64,000 nucleotides of DNA from Prorocentrum cordatum (GCA_963575745.1 CAUYUJ010018058.1:151654-215653), one strand, 5' to 3'; shown: positions 1-11,677, counted from the first letter of the stretch. Translations and numbers: made by a program. The notes: generated by a model not told the origin, from the sequence alone.

Positions 1-260
1 TGGCGGCGAGAACTTCCAGAAGCGTCGTCGAACGGTGACGTTCTCGATTCTACCCAGAATATTTGGGGGCCTCCGAGACGACGACGACGTCGATCGAGCG
101 GAGGCGGAGGAATGGGGCGTGCTACGAGCTCGTGGCAGAGCTTGGTGCCACATGTTGCTGAGGAGGGCGGCGACCAGTGTGAACCAAAGACGCTTCCATG
201 GTGTTGAAAGAAACCGTCCCTCTATGTTCTTTCTACATACGTCCCTGCAACAATGCTTTG
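1..260. other. no gene recognised
   Basis: GC-rich sequence without a recognisable exon, RNA gene or repeat boundary. The short open frames here have no domain or codon pattern that I can defend. Confidence 0.4.
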
Positions 261-264
261 TTCA

Positions 265-740
265 TTGCGGGAATTGCTCGATTGGAAAGTTTCAGTCGTG
301 CGAAGACACATTTTTGGGGACTTCACCGTCACGAATCAACGTGACTGCTGCGCCCTGGCAATCCTAAGTCGTGGCAGAAAAACATTCCTGGGACTTCGCT
401 GCGAAACATCTTCGCAGTTGCGTCCTTACAGTTCTAAACCGTGCCAGAGCACCGTTTTGGGGATTTCAGCCATTCGAGTATGTATGACGACTGTGTGGCG
501 CTACGCGCTAAGGCGAACGTCTCATTTCGACAAGGTACCGCCCTCCATTTTGAACTTGCTGTAAACATTCAAGACGAGTGTGCGCGGCGTCAAGGCGGGA
601 GCCACATGTTGAAAACCAGCCGCCCTCCGTTCTTGTAGCTATTGCAGACGTTTGAGACGAATGTGCGCGGCGGTGAGGCGATAGCCTCATTTTGAAACAA
701 CGCCGCGCTCCATCTTCGAGGATCCTGCAACTCTCAAGCT
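265..740. repeat. degenerate tandem repeats, two kinds
   Basis: From about 285 to 480 a unit built around CGTGC.AGA.CAC.TTTTTGGGGACTTC recurs roughly three times. From about 481 to 735 a second unit of about 85-90 bp recurs three times; each copy has GTGTG.GCG near its start, AAGGCG with a CATTTTGA in the middle, and CCGCCCTCC near its end. The copies are diverged, so the array is old. The open frames crossing it are repeat translations, not genes. Confidence 0.55.
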
Positions 741-867
741 TCTGGATCATAAGGTGGCGGGGAAGTCTCGGACGAGACGTGCGGCGGCCCGCCCCGCCGA
801 AACGTCTGGGGGTGCGACGGGGGGGAAGTGATTGGCCAGGAGAGAGGATGGAGGAGGAGCCAGAGAG

Positions 868-1003
868 TACGGAGGAGGAGGAGGAGGAGGAGGAGGAGGA
901 GGAGGAGGAGGAGGAGGAGGATGGAGGAGAGAGGATGGAGGAGGATGGAGGATGGAGGATGGAGGAGAGAGGATGGAGGAGGATGGAGGATGGAGGAGGA
1001 GCA
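868..1003. repeat. GGA triplet tract
   Basis: Nearly pure GGA/GAG, then longer GGATGGAGGA units. Purine on the + strand. All three frames stay open, which creates false proteins rich in Glu, Gly or Arg. Confidence 0.95.
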
Positions 1004-1091
1004 GAGTGTCAGGAGCGAGAGTACGGTTCCAGTCAGCCAGGTCGCGCGAGGCAGCGGGTCTCGCCCATTCCCACCCCCCCCTCCCATGAGA

Positions 1092-1244
1092 TACCAGTGG
1101 AGGCCCAGGCCAAGCAGCACCCTGGCTTGCCTCCAGGGTGCCCTGGGCTTCTCCTGGATGGCGAGGAGTTTGCCAAGGAGCGCGCGGCGTTCCCATTTCA
1201 GAATCGATGGACGCCCTGGGGTCTCAGGGTTGGGGCCCCCACTG
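1092..1244. mobile_element. family L foldback element, copy 1
   Basis: Ends are inverted: CAGTGGAGGCCC on the left and GGGCCCCCACTG on the right. The body has the marker ACCCTGGCTTGCCTCCAGGG and then TGGACG followed by CCTGGGGTCTCAGGGTTGGG, both shared with copies at 26519 and 26928. Non-coding. It stands where the left end of the family A element that follows should be, so it probably inserted into that element. Confidence 0.65.
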
Positions 1245-1362
1245 TATTCAAGAGTAGTCCGGGGACGATGTTTCGACTATTTCTGACCAGTTTTGAGTCT
1301 CCGCTTGCCTGTGTTGTCTCTTGCGTCCAACATCCGCCTGCAGGCGGACGTGCCCGACCTGA
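1245..1362. mobile_element. family A element, left end missing
   Basis: The body begins ATTCAAGAGTAGTCCGGGGACG and the right end reads ATCCGCCTGCAGGCGGACGTG then CCCGACC, as in the complete family A copies. The left inverted end is absent and its place is taken by the family L element. Confidence 0.6.
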
Positions 1363-1439
1363 GGCTAAACGGTGTCTGGGCGGTGTCGTGGGCGGCACCA
1401 GCGGCGCAACCCGATGCTGGGACTGGAACGCGGTCCCAT

Positions 1440-1645
1440 CTTTCGGCGGCGAGCGAGGGGGGGAAGTGAGAAGGAGAAGGCCCTCTCAGAAGGCGGCGGG
1501 ACTTCTCAGAAGCCGTCGCGCCTCTGAGAAGTGTTCTTTGTCTTCGGGGAAGGCTCAGACAACTTCTCAGTCGGCGGTGGGACTTCCGAGCCTTCTGAGA
1601 AGGCCAGCCCCTTCTCACTTCCCCCTCTCGCTCGCCGCCTGAGGA
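1440..1645. mobile_element. family P foldback element, copy 1
   Basis: Long inverted ends: GGCGGCGAGCGAGGGGGGAA then GTGAGAAGG on the left, and the reverse complement near 1607-1640. The interior holds repeated CTTCTGAGAAGG-type palindromes. A close copy lies at 14618-14811. Non-coding, and able to fold into one long hairpin. Confidence 0.75.
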
Positions 1646-1659
1646 TCCACCCTTCGAAA

Positions 1660-2160
1660 CCCGAAGGGGACGGCCTAATATACCCATCCAGGGGGGTAGA
1701 TCTGCCAGTGGGGCCCAGGCTACGCCGCTGGGGATGGGGGTCGGATACACGATGCTCAGACGAAGCACCACGGCGCCAACATCGAAGAGCGGACTTCGTT
1801 CGGAAAACGCTGGGATGGGCCTTGACTATCCCGGAGGAGTTCGCTCCGGATTTCGGAGTGAATATCGTGCGGACTTGTCTGTCCAGGAAGGAAGACCACA
1901 AAGCATCCACGTGAGATTCGCTTCGTTTTTCGCTCTCCGTTTTGGGGTCCTGCACTGCCAGAACACGCAAGAAGCCGCTGCAGCACGTCTGCAAGGTCGG
2001 TGCAGTGAGAAACACGCGCCGCGCCGAAACAGCACTGCCCAGTGAGAACTTCAATCTCGCCCGCTCTCGCGCGGCCCCGCCGCCGCTGCCGCTCTCGCAC
2101 GATACGGCGAGAGCAAGACCCGCGCCGCGCCCACGCGAGAATGCGACTTCCATGCGAGGC
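1660..2160. other. no gene recognised
   Basis: Mixed GC-rich sequence. I see no exon with supporting splice sites and no repeat shared with the rest of the window. Confidence 0.35.
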
Positions 2161-2167
2161 CTCCTCG

Positions 2168-2406
2168 TCCTCCTCTTCCTCTTCTTTATCCTCCTCCTCC
2201 TCCTCCTCCTCTTCCTGCTATTCCCCCTCCTCCTCCTCCTCCTCCTCCTCCTCCTCCTCCTCCTCCTCCTCCTCCTCCTCCTCCTCCTCCTCCTCCTCCT
2301 CCTCCTCCTCTACCTCCTCCCCCTCCTCCTCCACCTCCTCCTCCCCCTCTTCCTCCTCCTCCTCCTCCTCCTCCTCCTCCTCCTCCTCCTCCTCCTCCAC
2401 CCTCCT
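2168..2406. repeat. TCC triplet tract
   Basis: About 240 bp of CCT/TCC with rare interruptions, pyrimidine on the + strand. The Leu-, Ser- and Glu-rich open frames over it are artefacts. Confidence 0.95.
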
Positions 2407-2634
2407 TCTCCGTAGCTTTGGGCCAGAGAGACGACTCGCCCGCTCACGCGCAGCACGGCACCCCAACGACCAGGCGGGACACGAGTGTGCGCCTCACCTG
2501 GGCGGGGGCGCGACCATCGGGCGGCACAGGTGCGGCGCCGAGGCGAGAACGGCAGCCTTCGTCCGCTCGTTCGTGGACGAAGTTCATTCGTGGACGAATG
2601 TCAGGGGGGAAACACGTACCACTACCGCTACAGG

Positions 2635-2795
2635 CGGCCCAGATCAGTAGGTCGACCCTGCCAGATCAAGGGTATCCTCGTGTCCTGCGTCTCGCGACCC
2701 ATGTCTTCCTACATTCCTGTGGCAATGTGACCCTCGGACGGGTCTTGTGTCCTCTCGCGTGTCCTGTCCAATCGAGTCCGACCGTACCGCTACGC
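2635..2795. repeat. family I dispersed repeat, copy 1
   Basis: About 155 bp, roughly 85% identical by eye to 29009-29163. Shared landmarks are AGTAGGTCGACCCTGCCA, ACATTCCTGTGGCAATGTG and TGTCCTGTCCAATCGAGTCC. No clear inverted ends and no coding potential seen. Confidence 0.75.
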
Positions 2796-2799
2796 TTCA

Positions 2800-3620
2800 C
2801 CGTGCTTGCCATTTTGGGCCTCCTGGGAGACCCCCGTGGTCACGGCTGGTTTCGCACCGGAACTCTGGTCCGCACGCACTCCAGGGAGCAGCGGCCTCGG
2901 TGCCTGTTGACCGCAGCGGCGAGTGGGCGGGCGAAGAGGCCGCTTCCAGGCAGAGCCGAGGCGCGAGCGACGCTGCGCCCCTGCAGCGAGGGAGGTGCGC
3001 CCCGTCCCGCTCTTGCCACGCCTTCTTCGGGGGTGGACAGAACCCCCAACACTGACGCGTCGATTGGTGAATTGTCCTTTTTCGGTTCTCGAGAGGGCGC
3101 CGCGGCCGTTATTTTCCAGGCTCGCGCCCGCCAGGTTTGGGCCTCAGGTCGTTTTCACTAAACCACGTTTTACTAAAGGGAGGTCTGTCCATCCCCGACT
3201 TCTGTGGCACCGTCGACGGCAAAGCGTCCGGACTGGAAAAGGAGGACGCAGCGCACTGCGCACAGTCGGGGCGCTGAAGAAGGAACCCTTTCCGCTGGGG
3301 CGGGGCTCCGCGTTTCTTAGCTGTTTCACAGTTTGCCTTCGAGTTTCCTGAGACTTTTCACGGGAAATCGAAGTTCAATGTGTGGAGAGAAAGGGCATCG
3401 TTCCTTATTTCGGGTTCCTTAGGTCAACGCCCCGACTGTATTGTTTTTGACGGGCAGTATGAAGCGGATGCACCCCCTTCTCTGCCGGCCAGGTGGCCTA
3501 GCAGGAACCAATGTCCAACCCACAGCCCAGCACGAGGGTCCTTTGTGGGCCCTCCGGTTTTTCTGGGCCTCGCTGTATGCCCTTCGCCATTGCCTTGCCC
3601 AACCTCGGCCAGAGGCTGAG
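2800..3620. other. no gene recognised
   Basis: Unique-looking, GC-rich sequence. Several open frames overlap but none has a credible domain or splice context. The fragment TTGCCATTTTGGGCC at 2807 resembles the spliced-leader core but is too short to call. Confidence 0.35.
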
Positions 3621-3624
3621 GAAC

Positions 3625-3895
3625 AGGAGCAGGAGCAGGAGGAGGAGGAGGAGGAGGAGGAGGAGGAGGAGGAGAAGGAGGAGGGAGAGGAGGATGAGGA
3701 GGCGTAGGAGGCGAAGGGGCAGGAGGAGCAGGAGGAGGGAGGAGGATGATGATAAGAAGGAGCAGGAGGAGGACGAGGCGGAGGAGGAGGAGGGAGGAGG
3801 AGGAGGAGGAGCAGGAGGAGAAGCGTGGGCAAGACAAGGAGGAGGGAGAGAGGAGAGAGAAGGAGGAGGAGGAGGGAGGAGGAGGAGGATCAGGC
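3625..3895. repeat. GGA triplet tract
   Basis: Interrupted GGA/GCA/GAA tract. It ends about 35 bp before a possible kinase exon acceptor at 3930. Confidence 0.9.
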
Positions 3896-3930
3896 AGGCA
3901 GGCAGGCGGGGCGGGGCGCCCCGCGTCCAG

Positions 3931-3960
3931 GAGAGCGGCACGGTGTACCTGCGCCTGGAG
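3931..3960 (+). CDS. possible kinase exon (glycine-loop-like)
   Basis: After CGCGTCCAG an open frame reads ESGTVYLRLE, which resembles the end of a kinase glycine-rich loop (G-T-V-Y followed by a beta strand). Third positions are G or C, as in the surer kinase exons. It is on the same strand and upstream of them, and sits between two GGA tracts as they do. The donor is not resolved; GA at 3958 or GT at 3970 are possible. The motif is short, so it may be chance. The first glycine of the loop and the following lysine exon are not identified. Confidence 0.3.
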
Positions 3961-4139
3961 AGCCCCCGCGTGCCGCCGCCGCCGCGCGCCGCCCACGGGG
4001 GCGCCGACGACGGACGGTGGCGGCCGGGCGACGGCCAGCGGCGGCGGCGGCCTCGACGACGGCGGCAGGACGGGCACGGCGCGGCGGCGAGCGGCGTCGC
4101 CTGTGGAACCCGCGCGCACCGTCGCCGCCGCGCTCGCTC

Positions 4140-4295
4140 GGGGAGGAGGAGGAGGAGGAGGAGGAGGAGGAGGAGGAGGATCAGGAGGAGGAGGAGGAGG
4201 AGGTGGAGGAGGAGGAGGAGGAGCAGTAGGAGGAGGACGAGGAGGAGGAGGAGGCGGAGGAGGAGGAGGAGGACGAGGAGGAGGAAGACGGCCCC
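4140..4295. repeat. GGA triplet tract
   Basis: Interrupted GGA/GAC/GCA tract with open frames in every phase. Confidence 0.9.
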
Positions 4296-4632
4296 GCGCC
4301 GACGCGCAACTGTGCCAGTGCTCCACAGCCCGGCTGCGCGAGCCCCGAGGAGGGCGCCTCGGGCGGAGGCGTGGGCCTCGCCTCTTGCAGGTCTGCCCCG
4401 GGCCGACGGGCGGACACGGCGCGCCCTGTGCCACGCAGGGCCTGGGGGGCGGCAGCAGCGGCACGGCAGCAGCGGCCTCTCAGACTCAGGAGCAACAGAA
4501 GGACGTACACGTACAGGAATCCACGCTGGTTTCGAGAGTTCGCATTGCGCGAACGTTCGTATCACGCGGCAGGTCTCACGGGTCAAGGGGTCGTGTTCAT
4601 GTACATAGCTGGGCGCATACGTCCTTTGTGGG

Positions 4633-4860
4633 CTCCCTATAGACGGGGTCGGAGTAGATGGGGTCGAAAGGTCGCGCCGTATCGTCGATGCATCGGCGAT
4701 GCGGCTCGATGTGGAGCCCGATCTTCTCCACGTTGGGGTCGCAGATGCATCGCGCCGACGTCGCCAATGCATCGCCGATGCATCGGCGACGTATTGTTGA
4801 TGTATTGGCGATGCGGCGCGATTCTCCGACCCACTCTACTCCGACCCCATGTAGGAGGCC
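4633..4860. mobile_element. family E foldback element, copy 1
   Basis: Inverted ends of about 30 bp built on GGGGTCGGAGTAGATGGGGT. The interior holds clustered small palindromes of the type GATGCATCGGCGATGC. Two more copies lie at 41505-41683 and 41894-42102. No coding frame. Confidence 0.8.
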
Positions 4861-4865
4861 TCTAT

Positions 4866-5000
4866 GGACCCAAACGATGTTTTGCTGGACTTCGGCTGTG
4901 TCTTGTTCTTCGTTTTGGCAGGGGGGTGCAGGACAAAGCAGGGAGAGCCAAGCGAAACACAAGACGAAGACAACACGAACAAAAAACAACGGTTAGGTCC
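4866..5000. mobile_element. family X foldback element, copy 1
   Basis: Left arm AAACGATGTTTTGCTGGACT and a right arm with AACACGAACAAAAAACAACGG. The arms are imperfect reverse complements around a central GTTTTGGCAGGGG. Related copies at 24545-24668 and 25187-25490. Confidence 0.6.
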
Positions 5001-5169
5001 AGCCCTGGATGGGACCAACAGGATCTTTCAGCTTGTCGATGTAGGCTTGCCCATCGCCGGTCGGCTCTCGCAGTTCAGTGCTCCCGCTTTGCCTGGCCAC
5101 CTTCTGCTTCGCACAGCGGTCGAGGCCGAGTCTGGTGGATGTTCTGTCATCGCGCTCAAACATAGGAGA

Positions 5170-5310
5170 ACGAACAATGACATAAACCAAACAACTCTGA
5201 GATCCGCGCGGGTTTCTCGGATTGGCGCTGGACCCCCTTGTCGGCGCGCTCCGCGCGCCAGGGAGGGGCGTCCAGCGCTGATTCAAGAAATCCGCGCGGA
5301 CCTTCGAGTT
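5170..5310. mobile_element. family D foldback element, copy 1
   Basis: Left arm TCCGCGCGGGTTTCTCGGAT plus GGCGCTGGACCCCC; right arm is the reverse complement, GGGGCGTCCAGCGCTGATTC then AAGAAATCCGCGCGGACC. The flank ACAATGACATAAACC reappears inverted next to a half copy at 5915-5980, which suggests the element extends into it. Confidence 0.75.
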
Positions 5311-5654
5311 TTTGTTAGCGGGCGAAGAACGGTATAAAATAAATGTTTCCGTCACCAGGGGCGCTGCCCCAGGGCGGCTGGAAAGGTTCTAATTACCTTG
5401 CCGTGCCACCGCAAGGATATGAACTTTCCATCCGCCCTGGGACAGGCACCCCCGCCTGCGAAAGAGTCGGTGTCGTACCGTTCTTCGCCCGTTCATCTTC
5501 TTCTCCCCTACAAACCGAGGATCCACGGCCTGCCCATGCCCACGAGGCCTCGCTGGTGCCCCTGCAGTCGTGTGCGGGCGGCCGCGCAGCCGTGCGGGGG
5601 AGAGGCGCAGTCCCTGCCGTGGGTCTCCGCCCCCCCCCCCCCCCGCCGGGGCTC

Positions 5655-5915
5655 GCTGCGATTCCTGCGATTCGATTCGACTCGACTTCGATGGGTTCCG
5701 ATTCCGAGTCGACTTCTGATTCCAACGCGATTCGATCCAACTTGACTTCGATTCGATTCGACTCGATTTCGATGGATTCCGATTCGGTTCGGTTTCGGAT
5801 TCCGATTTGGGCTCCGACCTCTTCTCGGACGCGTGCAAGCCTACCGATGTCCGCCGATGTGGCCTTTCCCGGCTCGGCTGCCGATGTCCGCCGACCCGGA
5901 CCTGCTTCGATCGCC
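5655..5915. repeat. family F repeat, copy 1 (GATTCGATTCGA-rich)
   Basis: A field of GATTCGATTCGA and GATTCCGATT motifs, then a stretch with CCGATTTGGGCTCCGAC, GCCTACCGATGTCCGCCGAT and TTCGATCGCCGATC. The order matches 16871-17056. It is preceded by a run of 13 C near 5632. Confidence 0.7.
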
Positions 5916-5982
5916 GATCTAAGAATTCCGCGCGGACCTCAGTGTTTTTATGCTTATGTCATTGTTTGTCCCCCTGGTATAA
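5915..5982. mobile_element. half copy of family D
   Basis: Single arm AAGAATTCCGCGCGGACCTC followed by TATGTCATTGTTTGTCCCC, the inverted image of the left half and flank of the element at 5170-5310. Confidence 0.55.
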
Positions 5983-6354
5983 AGGGGGTCTGATTTGGGC
6001 CCTCCTGGAGGGTTCTGGGGGCGCTGGGCAGAAGGCCACCCTGTCATGGCTGGGCTGGGAGGGATCAAGGCTTGCCTGTCTGGGAGGGTTGCGACCCCCT
6101 CCTCCTCGTATGCTTCCTTCCCCTCCTCCTCTCATCCTCCTTGTTCTCTTCCTTTTTCTTTCGCTCATGCCACTAGCTGTCCTCACCATAACCCTCCTCC
6201 CTCTCCCCTCTCGCCCTGCGTATCCTGCATGTGTTCGTTAACTCTTCGCCTTTCGTGCCGGTTCGTTTCTGGCGTTTGGATTCAAGCGTTTCGCTCCGTG
6301 CCACTTCTGGTTCTTTTGTGTACCTTTGTTGCGAAGGCCTTACGACGAAGATGA

Positions 6355-6560
6355 AATGGAGGGGGGGGTGCAGGGGGAGGAGGAGGAGTGGCAGGAGGAG
6401 GAGGAGGAGGAGGAGGAGGAGGAGGAAGGGGTGAAGGAGGTGGACGAGGGAGGATGAGGGGGGGGGAAGGATGAGGAGGAGGAGGAGCCTGGTGGGGGGG
6501 AGGATGAGGCAGAGGATAGCAGGAGGAGAAGAAGGAGGAGGAGGAGGAGGCGCTGTGGTT
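6355..6560. repeat. GGA triplet tract
   Basis: Interrupted GGA tract with short G runs; no gene. Confidence 0.9.
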
Positions 6561-6829
6561 TTCGTGGCTCTTTTGGGAACAGCTTTGCATGGTTTCGGGG
6601 GGTCCGAGGGGGAAACGTATCTTGGCGGCGCTTCCCCTGAGACCCACCACGGGAACCCTCCCTGGGACTGTTCTCTTCGTGCGGGAAGAAGTCATGGGCA
6701 GGGGCTTCCGATCGACTGCACTAACGACGTTGTTCAATTTCGCTGTAGATCGCGCGGTTGAGACGACAGGCCCAGGAAAGGGGACGGGGGACGACGGAGA
6801 CGGCGAGGAGACGATTGTGACGACGACGA

Positions 6830-6985
6830 GAAGGAGGAGGAGGAGGAGGAGGAGGAGGAGGAGGAGGAGGAGGAGGAGGAGAATGAGGAGGATGAGGAGG
6901 ATGAGGAGCAGGACGACGACGACGAGACGGAGCAGGAGGAGGAGGAGGTCGAGGAGGAGCAGGAGGAGGAGGACGACGACGACGT
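6830..6985. repeat. GGA and GAC triplet tract
   Basis: GGA core turning into GACGACGAC at its right end. The open frames are repeat translations. Confidence 0.9.
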
Positions 6986-7134
6986 GGCATTCGGGAATTC
7001 TGTGGTGTTTGTCGCAGGGCTACCTGGAGGACTCTTGAAGGCTTCGGCGGGGGGCTCTTGGAAGTATGTGAGATCTCGTTCTGGGTTCTTGGAGCCCTCT
7101 TCTAGTTTCCTCGGGGCCTCTTCGGGGCATGTTG

Positions 7135-7500
7135 GGGGAGGAGGAGGAAGAGGAGGAGGATTATCCTGCCTGAGAGAGGGATGAGGCTGAGGAGGAAGAG
7201 GACGAGGAGGAGGGGTAGGAGGAGGAGAACGAGGAGGAACAAAGAGGAAGAGGAGGAGGAGGAGGAGGAGGGACATAAGGAGGACAGCGAGAAGGACAAG
7301 GAATATGAAAAAGAGGGTGGTCAGGAGGTGGAGGATAAGCAGGAAGAAGAGGATGATGGAAACAAATAAGGAGGTTCAGGAGAAGGATGATAATGAGGGG
7401 GAGTGAGAGGAGGAGAGGAAGGCGGAGAAGGAGGAGGATGCGGAGGAGGAGGAGGAGGAGGTGTAGTAATAGAAGGAACAGGAGGAGGAAGAGGAGGGGA
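7135..7500. repeat. degenerate GGA tract
   Basis: GGA with many GAA and AAG interruptions, leading directly into the GAT tract. Confidence 0.85.
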
Positions 7501-7502
7501 AC

Positions 7503-7506
7503 ATGC

Positions 7507-7556
<50 letters not shown>

Positions 7557-7629
7557 GTGATGTTGATGATGCTGCTGATGCTGATGCTGATGATGATGAT
7601 GATGATGATGATGATGCTGATGCTGATGC

Positions 7630-7667
<38 letters not shown>

Positions 7668-7679
7668 CTGATGATGATA

Positions 7680-7776
<97 letters not shown>

Positions 7777-7829
7777 GGATGATGATGAGGATGAGGATGA
7801 GGATGAGGATGAGGATGAGGATGAGGATG

Positions 7830-7927
<98 letters not shown>

Positions 7928-7945
7928 GACGATGAGACGATGATG
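7503..7945. repeat. GAT triplet tract
   Basis: About 440 bp of GAT with GCT and GAG variants; the long pure block covers roughly 7676-7775. The reverse strand reads as poly-His or poly-Ser and the forward strand as poly-Asp or poly-Met. These frames should not be annotated as proteins. Confidence 0.97.
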
Positions 7946-8424
7946 ATGAGCAGGATGAGGAGGAGGAGGGACTGGAGGAGAAGGAGGGGAGGAGCCTTTT
8001 GGAGCCTTGGTGGGGGTGTTCTTGGAAAGCTCCTGGGACGTCTAGGCTTCTTGGATCGCCTTGGGGCCATCTTGGCCGTGATGGGCCGATCTTTAAGTGC
8101 ACCTTTATTGTGTTGCCGTACCGTTTCAAACAAGCGGCGGTTCGCGTTTTCCGGTGCGTTTCCCATCCCTCTGGTATTACAAAATATGTATTAGGGAGTT
8201 CTAAGGGGATGCCAAGCTGGTTCAAATCTGGCTTAGCCTAGTTAATGAGGGCGTGGCAAATGCCCCATGTGGCTCAGGGGGGGATAGAGGTCTGGGCTTG
8301 GTTTCCGCCCACTTTGCGGAGTTTTCGCCCCCTCAGTTATTCAGGGCATTGGCGACCTTTTTATAGCTAGGCCAGAGTCGGCCAGATGCAACCCACTCCA
8401 GCATCCGTTGATGACCTTCCCCAT

Positions 8425-8635
8425 CCCCTCAGCAGCCCCCGCGGTGATCCAAGTCGACCTCGAACCTCGAGGACGGAGGATCGAGAGGGGGCTCGACCTC
8501 GAACCTCGTCGTCGAACCTCGATCTCGAACCTCGAACCTCGTGGATGGAAGATCGAGCCTCGACCTTGAGCCTCGACTTGGAACCTCGCGGACGGAGGAT
8601 CGGAACCTCGGCCTCGAGCCTCGACGGCTCGGTCG
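8425..8635. repeat. CCTCGAACCTCG short tandem repeat
   Basis: Variants of GACCTCGAACCTCG and GGAGGATCG recur about ten times in mixed order. Low-complexity and non-coding by appearance. Confidence 0.6.
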
Positions 8636-8651
8636 CGGGAGCCCCCGGCAG

Positions 8652-8697
8652 GAGCTGTGCAGCTGCGACCTGCTGCGGTTCGCGGGCGCCCAGCCAG
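8652..8697 (+). CDS. possible kinase exon (alpha-C to beta-4)
   Basis: An AG|G acceptor (CCCGGCAG) is followed by a frame reading ELCSCDLLRFAGAQP, then a GC-type donor at CCAG|GC. All third positions are G or C except one. The string resembles the end of a kinase alpha-C helix and the beta-4 strand, where sequences like LLRF.GA are common. It lies in order between the glycine-loop candidate and the 11.3 kb exon. The match is short; there is no independent proof. Confidence 0.3.
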
Positions 8698-8839
8698 GCC
8701 GCCCCGCGCCGCCTTTGTCCCGTCTGCGGGTGTCCCTTTTGTCCCTCTGTCTGTCTGTTTGTCTCTCTTTTTGATCTCTCAATCGTTCTCTGTCCTTCTA
8801 TCCCTCGCTTTCTCCCTCTCTCTCCTCTCAGTCCAAGTG

Positions 8840-9012
8840 GAAAGGAGGAGGAGGAGGAGGAGCAGGAGGAGGTGGAGGAGGAGGAGGAGGAGGAGGAGGA
8901 GGAGGAGGAGGAGGGGGCGCAGGAGGAGGGGGAGGACGTGGCGGAGGAGGAGGAGGAGGAGGCAGTGGCCCAGGAGGAGCCCGAAGAGGTCGAGGCGGAG
9001 GAGGCGGGGGAG
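8840..9012. repeat. GGA triplet tract
   Basis: Dense GGA tract with GCA and GTG interruptions, about 150 bp downstream of the possible exon at 8652. Confidence 0.9.
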
Positions 9013-9108
9013 GCGGCGGGGCAGCCGCTGCGAGCCGATCGCCTGCCGTGGGGGCCTCCTCGGGCTCGGGGCCCCGTGGGGCCGTGAAGTGGGATGGGGG
9101 CGTCGGGA

Positions 9109-9316
9109 TTGAGTCTGGCACGTCCCTCCAGAGGGGGAACATCCAGAAACAGTCCAGACATAGTCTGGGGACCCGTTCACTCTTGCGTGCGTTTCTTGCG
9201 TGTGTGATTCTTGCGTGTGTGGGAACTCCAGAAATAGTCCAGATGATTCTTGCGTGTGTTTCACCATTTTTCATGTTTCGTCCGAAATCCGCCGGCAGGG
9301 GGACATGTCCGACCTA
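9109..9316. mobile_element. family A element, copy 2
   Basis: Left end GAGTCTGGCACGTCCCTCCA, right end CCGAAATCCGCCGGCAGGGG followed by ACATGTCCGACCTAA. The interior contains CTTGCGTGTGT direct repeats not present in other copies. Confidence 0.8.
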
Positions 9317-9635
9317 ACGTCGGGAACAGACCGGTGCAGCCTCATGCTGGCTGGAGCTCTGTACGCACAAGTGCAGGAATCTTGCTGTCGATCAACAGCG
9401 CCGCGGAGCTACGGAAGAGTCCATCCTCGCAGATTCCAGTCGAGTTCTTGCTCCAGTGCGTCTGCGGGACGAGGTCGCCAGAGGAAAGGCCCCAAGTATG
9501 TGTGCGCCGATTCACACCGCATAGACACTACGCGCCCACCAGCCTCAGCCAAACTCCAACTAGCTTTTCCCCACAGCCAGCATCCGGTATGTACTAATTG
9601 CCAGGCAGCCCAGTAAGCTACCAGAGGGCCCGGTG

Positions 9636-9715
9636 GAGAAGGGGGGGTGGATGGGGGCATCAGGGGAGGAGGATGAGGAGAGGAGGACGGAATGTGGAAC
9701 AAGGAGGACACAACA
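9636..9715. repeat. short GGA-rich tract
   Basis: Purine-rich lead-in to the long GAT/GCT tract. Confidence 0.7.
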
Positions 9716-9721
9716 GGACCA

Positions 9722-11060
<1,339 letters not shown>

Positions 11061-11061
11061 A

Positions 11062-11250
11062 GAAGGAGGAGGAGGAGGAGGAGGAGGAGGAGGAGGAGAA
11101 GGAGGAGGAGGAGGTGGCAGAGGAGAAGGACGGAGGACGGAGGAATGGGGGAAGGGGGAGACGTGGGCACCGGGGAGAGGGCGGGAGGCGGCGCAGGGAG
11201 GGGGGTGCAGGACGGAGGGAGGAGGGACGAGGAGGAGGAGGAGGAGGTCG
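11062..11250. repeat. GGA triplet tract before a kinase exon
   Basis: GGA-rich tract, about 60 bp before the exon at 11312. Confidence 0.85.
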
Positions 11251-11311
11251 GAGGGGGAGCCGACGGCCGACGGCGGCGCGGGTGGCGACGGCGGCGGCGC
11301 CCTGCGACGAG

Positions 11312-11406
11312 CCTGCGCGGCGGCGGCTTCTCCCCGCGCGGGGAGGCGGCGTCCTCGCGGAGCCGGAGGCGGCCCTGTGGGGAGCGCAGCTGATGGCGGG
11401 CCTCAG
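11312..11406 (+). CDS. Aurora-like protein kinase, exon before the catalytic loop
   Basis: The frame from CCT GCG CGG reads RRRLLPARGGGVLAEPEAAL and then WGAQLMAGL, ending on AG of a split Arg codon. This fits the kinase alpha-D to alpha-E segment that precedes the HRD loop. The donor is GC (CTCAG|GCCTGCG). Joined to the exon at 16210 the frame continues without a break as GLRDIHALGVLHRD, the expected order in a protein kinase. The left edge is uncertain: the AG at 11310 is the nearest acceptor, but the frame is open further left. The G/C at nearly every third position supports coding. The intron to the next exon is about 4.8 kb. Confidence 0.65.
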
Positions 11407-11431
11407 GCCTGCGTGTCCGCCGCCCGAGGGT

Positions 11432-11677
11432 CAAGCAGTGGCGAAGCGTCCTGGCTCGCCGATAGCCCCTCCAAAGAATGTTCTAAGAGCCTTTTGTGGT
11501 TCCCAGGAACTGTTCTTAGGACAGTTCTGGCTGGGACTGTCTTGTTTTAACACATCGGGCTTATGTTCCAAGAACATTGTTTTTGTTCTTAGAACATGTT
11601 TGGGTTCTACGAACATGTCGTGGTCTGATAATAGGAATGCCGGGACGGTCGGTCCCTGCTCAACAGGGGCGACGAGA
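11432..11677. mobile_element. family J element, copy 1
   Basis: Begins TCAAGCAGTGGCGAAGCGTC and ends ATGCCGGGACGGTC. Between them are several copies of the small palindrome GTTCTAAGAAC or its variants. The second copy, at 21120-21351, has the same order. Non-coding. Confidence 0.8.

Noticed and set aside
2805-2825. Spliced-leader relic near TTGCCATTTTGGGCC
   Set aside because: Only the CCATTTTGG core matches and no coding frame follows. The same holds for TTGCCATTTTGC at 53506.
3424-4772. Frames of 346 to 424 codons on the - strand, Pro- and Leu-rich
   Set aside because: Repeat translations of the GGA tracts; no domain or splice support.
7161-8225. Poly-His and poly-Ser proteins on the - strand
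   Set aside because: Reverse translation of the GAT tract.
8205-8245. tRNA-like T-arm (GGTTCAAATCTGGC)
   Set aside because: No matching acceptor stem, D-arm or anticodon arm could be found upstream.
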